In this document: piece by piece, positions 61,531-64,000 of the stretch | Layout: the number at the start of each line of letters is the position of its first letter | Position numbering within the stretch: the stretch's first letter is position 1 | DNA from: Pelagibacterium luteolum | Lineage (GTDB): Bacteria; Pseudomonadota; Alphaproteobacteria; Rhizobiales; Devosiaceae | Reading direction: 5' to 3' | DNA: 64,000 bases | Assembly: GCF_900100665.1 (NCBI RefSeq) | Contig: NZ_FNCS01000012.1 | Span: 1 to 64,000 of the forward strand | The notes under the pieces: generated by a model | Told to the model about the DNA's origin: nothing | Database searches by the model: none | The model's input: only the letters and a program-made list of their open reading frames with translations | Position numbers and translations under genes: made by a program

Positions 61531-61701
61531 ATGACCGGTTCGGACCGCGACCAAAGATTGGCCGCAAAGCTGCGGGAAAACTTGCGGCGCCGTAAGGCGC
61601 AGGCCAAGGCGCGTTCGAGCGCGGAGCCATCGGCAGGCGAGGAGCAGCCCGCGCCACCCGAAGGACCCGACGAGCGCGACGACGCCGGCCAAAAGACCTG
61701 A
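61531..61701 (+). CDS. Small basic protein upstream of murA
   Basis: 56 aa. GGAGAGG before ATG 61531 gives the start; a longer frame to 61468 lacks support. The N-terminal half is Arg/Lys-rich and helical (DQRLAAKLRENLRRRKAQAKAR) and the C-terminal half acidic and proline-rich. Proteins of this type, with an LRxNLxRRKAQxRxR segment, commonly precede murA in Rhizobiales; function unknown. Confidence 0.7.
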   Translation: MTGSDRDQRLAAKLRENLRRRKAQAKARSSAEPSAGEEQPAPPEGPDERDDAGQKT

Positions 61702-61843
61702 CCATCGCCTTTCCTTGCAGCGGTTTTCACGCTGCGATACCACAGGCATCGAAGTGTTCGTCGCCTGTGCGCGGCGATTCGTCCGCGCCAAAATCGTGGC
61801 GGGGCGGGAAACAACAAAGACTGCAACGTCCTAGGAGCAATCG

Positions 61844-63136
61844 ATGGACCGTATCCGACTCGTTGGTGGCAACGAACTCAACGGCGAAATTCCCATTTCC
61901 GGCGCCAAAAATGCCGCCCTGCCGTTGATGATCGCGTCGCTCTTGACCGACGAGCCTCTGGTGCTGGTCAACGTGCCGCGTCTCGCAGACGTGAAACAGC
62001 TCGAGCGCATTCTGGAAAATCACGGCGTCGATATCGCCGTGCATGGTCGTCGCCGTGGCGATACCGACATGGGCGGCCAGCGCATCACCTTCACGGCGTC
62101 TGACATCGTCGATACGACGGCGCCCTATGAGCTGGTCTCGACGATGCGCGCGAGTTTCTGGGTCATCGGCCCACTGCTGGCGCGCGAGGGCAATGCCCGC
62201 GTTTCGCTGCCCGGTGGTTGCGCGATCGGCACGCGACCCGTCGATTTCTATCTCGATGGTCTGCGCCAGCTGAGCGCGGAGATCGATATCGATGGTGGCT
62301 ATGTCGTAGCGCGTGCGCCCGGTGGCCGCCTCAAGGGCGCCAATGTGCGCTTTCCCAAGGTTTCCGTCGGCGCAACCCATGTGGTGATGATGGCCGCAAC
62401 CCTTGCCGAGGGGACCACGATCATCGAGAACGCGGCGCGCGAACCCGAAGTCTCCAATCTGGCCGAATGCCTTGTTGCCATGGGTGCCAAGATTACAGGC
62501 ATCGGCACCGAACGGCTGGTGATCGAAGGCGTCGACAAGCTCAACGGGGCCATCCACGAAGTGCTGCCCGACCGCATCGAAACCGGCACCTATGCTATGG
62601 CCGCGGCAATGACGGGTGGCAATGTCTTGCTGCGCAATGCGCGGCCCGACTTGCTGCAATCGGCGCTCGATGTCCTGAGCCGCGCTGGCTCGGACATTAC
62701 CAGCGAAGAGGGGGGCTTGCGCATTCGCCGCAATGGCAATGGCATCCTGCCGGTCGATGTCGAAACCGATCCGTTCCCCGGGTTTCCGACCGATCTGCAG
62801 GCCCAGTTCATGGCGCTGATGACGCGCTCGAACGGGGTATCGGCGATCAAGGAAACGATTTTCGAAAACCGCTTCATGCATGTGGCCGAACTCGCGCGGT
62901 TTGGCGCGAAAATCCATGTCGATGGGCAGACGGCGCATGTGACGGGCGTGCCCGAACTCAAGGGAGCCCAGGTGATGGCCACCGATCTGCGTGCGTCGGT
63001 ATCGCTGGTGATCGCTGGCCTTGCGGCCAAGGGCGAAACCGTCGTCAACCGCATCTATCACCTCGATCGTGGATTTGAGCGGCTGGAAGACAAGTTGAGC
63101 CGGTGCGGTGCGGAGATCGAGCGGATTGCAGGTTAA
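61844..63136 (+). CDS. murA: UDP-N-acetylglucosamine 1-carboxyvinyltransferase
   Basis: 430-aa cytosolic enzyme adding enolpyruvate to UDP-GlcNAc, the first committed step of peptidoglycan synthesis and the fosfomycin target. Features: N-terminal [16 protein letters not shown] with K22/N23, the catalytic cysteine C126 in [14 protein letters not shown] (C115 in E. coli), and the C-terminal [20 protein letters not shown]. Start ATG 61844 follows TAGGAGCA. The order murA, DUF2948 gene, hisD is typical for Rhizobiales. Confidence 0.96.
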   Translation: MDRIRLVGGNELNGEIPISGAKNAALPLMIASLLTDEPLVLVNVPRLADVKQLERILENHGVDIAVHGRRRGDTDMGGQRITFTASDIVDTTAPYELVSTMRASFWVIGPLLAREGNARVSLPGGCAIGTRPVDFYLDGLRQLSAEIDIDGGYVVARAPGGRLKGANVRFPKVSVGATHVVMMAATLAEGTTIIENAAREPEVSNLAECLVAMGAKITGIGTERLVIEGVDKLNGAIHEVLPDRIETGTYAMAAAMTGGNVLLRNARPDLLQSALDVLSRAGSDITSEEGGLRIRRNGNGILPVDVETDPFPGFPTDLQAQFMALMTRSNGVSAIKETIFENRFMHVAELARFGAKIHVDGQTAHVTGVPELKGAQVMATDLRASVSLVIAGLAAKGETVVNRIYHLDRGFERLEDKLSRCGAEIERIAG

Positions 63137-63181
63137 GCGAGTTGTGCAAAGGCGCTTGCACTTTGGGTCATAAATGCCCAG

Positions 63182-63655
63182 ATGTGCGCCATGACCAACG
63201 CCTCAAACGCTTCCGGACCTGACATGACCGACCTCAAGCTCCTCGCCATCGACAGTGAAGATCTCGAGATCGTTTCCGCCCATGTGCAGGACGCCGTCGT
63301 CAAGGTCGGCGACATGGGGTATTCGAAATCGGATCGCCGGTTCGTTTTGCTTATGAACCGCTATGCCTGGGAAACGGGCAGCATGAAGGGCAGGGGGCAG
63401 CGCAAGCGGGCCGGGCTGCACTTCGATTTCGTTACTTCGGCCCATGCCGAAGGCTTCGATATCAATGCCAAGGACGGTGTGCTCGAATTGCTGGCGATCA
63501 GTTTTTCGATGAAGGACGACCCGGCGGGCGAAGTCTTGCTTACCTTTGCCGGCGGTGGCAGGGTGCGGCTCGAAGTCGAGTGTCTCGAAGCGCGCCTTCG
63601 CGATCTCGGCGGTGTCTGGGCGGCCAAGGCCCAGCCCATGCACGATATCGACTGA
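63182..63655 (+). CDS. DUF2948 family protein
   Basis: 157 aa. Family features: LKLLAIDSEDLEIVSAHVQDAVVKVGDM, FVLLMNRYAWE, RKRAGLHFDFVTSAHAEGFD and the C-terminal LEARLRDLGGVWAAKAQPMHD. Small cytosolic proteins of unknown role that lie between murA and hisD in many Rhizobiales. The start is uncertain between ATG 63182, 63191 and 63224, none with a clear ribosome binding site. Confidence 0.82.
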   Translation: MCAMTNASNASGPDMTDLKLLAIDSEDLEIVSAHVQDAVVKVGDMGYSKSDRRFVLLMNRYAWETGSMKGRGQRKRAGLHFDFVTSAHAEGFDINAKDGVLELLAISFSMKDDPAGEVLLTFAGGGRVRLEVECLEARLRDLGGVWAAKAQPMHDID

Positions 63656-63677
63656 TCCGGGACGCCATCGCCAGCCT

Positions 63678-64000
63678 ATGACCGCCTATCTTTCGAGCGC
63701 CGAACCCGGCTTCGCCCAAGCTTTCGAGACCCTACTGGCCTCCAAGCGTGAGGCCTCGGTCGAGGTCGGTGAAACTGTCGCCGCGATAATCGCGGATGTC
63801 CGCAAGCGCGGCGACGTTGCGCTGATCGAATTGACCACCAAATTCGACGGCATGACGCTCGATGCCGCGGGGCTTAGATTTACCGCCGACGAGATCGAAG
63901 AGGCGTATCGCGCCGTCGATCCAGATGTGCGCAGCGCGCTCGAACTGGCGCATCGCCGCATCACGGCGCACCACCAAAAGCAGATGCCGGAGGATAGCAC
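63678..64000 (+). CDS. hisD: Histidinol dehydrogenase, 3' end cut by window
   Basis: The open frame from ATG 63678 runs past the window end with about 107 codons visible, starting MTAYLSSAEPGFAQAFETLL. The conserved HisD N-terminal pattern is present: FETLLASKREASVEVGETV, AIIADVRKRGDVALIELTTKFDGM and FTADEIEEAYRAVDPDVRSAL. The enzyme catalyses the last two steps of histidine synthesis. The gene order with murA and DUF2948 supports the call; most of the enzyme, including zinc ligands, lies outside the window. Confidence 0.88.
   Translation, partial: MTAYLSSAEPGFAQAFETLLASKREASVEVGETVAAIIADVRKRGDVALIELTTKFDGMTLDAAGLRFTADEIEEAYRAVDPDVRSALELAHRRITAHHQKQMPEDS

Noticed and set aside
61727-63061. 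Minus-strand frame of 444 codons antisense to murA
   Set aside because: Opposite strand of an unambiguous murA; no start signal or homologous motif.

Overview
The window reads as chromosome from a GC-rich alphaproteobacterium of the Hyphomicrobiales (Rhizobiales), most like the Devosia/Pelagibacterium group. The pointers are a class I lysyl-tRNA synthetase, a C4-pathway 5-aminolevulinate synthase, the gene order murA - DUF2948 - hisD, a TIGR02186/TauE pair and a PodJ-like SEL1 polarity protein. The lineage is inferred from protein families and gene order; no 16S rRNA is present.

Layout. Positions 1-8 kb hold metabolic genes: 5'-truncated gdhA, metY, a uracil-DNA-glycosylase-like protein, DUF488, DUF2945, an HPP-CBS membrane protein, a decayed IS110 transposase, and a GlxA-type regulator divergent from an isochorismatase-like hydrolase. 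About 8.3-18.25 kb is an accessory island. It contains a conjugation remnant (TraD-like coupling protein fragment, MobF relaxase-helicase, two small unknowns), an AbiE toxin-antitoxin locus whose toxin gene is fused out of frame to the truncated traD, and a compact four-gene operon. The operon encodes a 188-aa unknown, a QueC-like PP-loop ATPase, an HTH-ImmA/IrrE metalloprotease and a PIN nuclease. The island ends on the right at the 3' part of a tRNA-Gly(CCC), the footprint of site-specific integration. From 18.25 kb to the end the DNA looks like ordinary core chromosome.

Core region. It includes a glutaryl-CoA module (LysR, gcdH, family III CoA-transferase), an FKBP isomerase, a GT2 glycosyltransferase, lysK, an S24-type repressor, pyrD, a MATE pump, an SDR enzyme, the ligase-associated helicase/PdeM pair, TIGR02186/TauE, a 1109-aa PodJ-like protein, MerR, a hybrid histidine kinase with two LuxR-type regulators, and a TetR-controlled VOC protein. 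Further right are mscL, a MarR-controlled tandem DUF1428 + GST operon, a class D beta-lactamase, hemA with an FNR-type box, an OmpA lipoprotein, an L,D-transpeptidase, tex, tRNA-Thr(GGT), murA and a hisD cut by the window end.

Most notable. The 14155-17869 cassette looks like an anti-phage or addiction module built around a QueC homologue. It lies in a tRNA-bounded island beside an AbiE locus, and I cannot match its gene combination to the named QueC-containing systems I know (Qat, type IV CBASS). Regulatory sites readable by eye include twin TetR operators, a 16-bp MarR-type palindrome, AbiE-type inverted repeats, and an inverted repeat over the cassette promoter.
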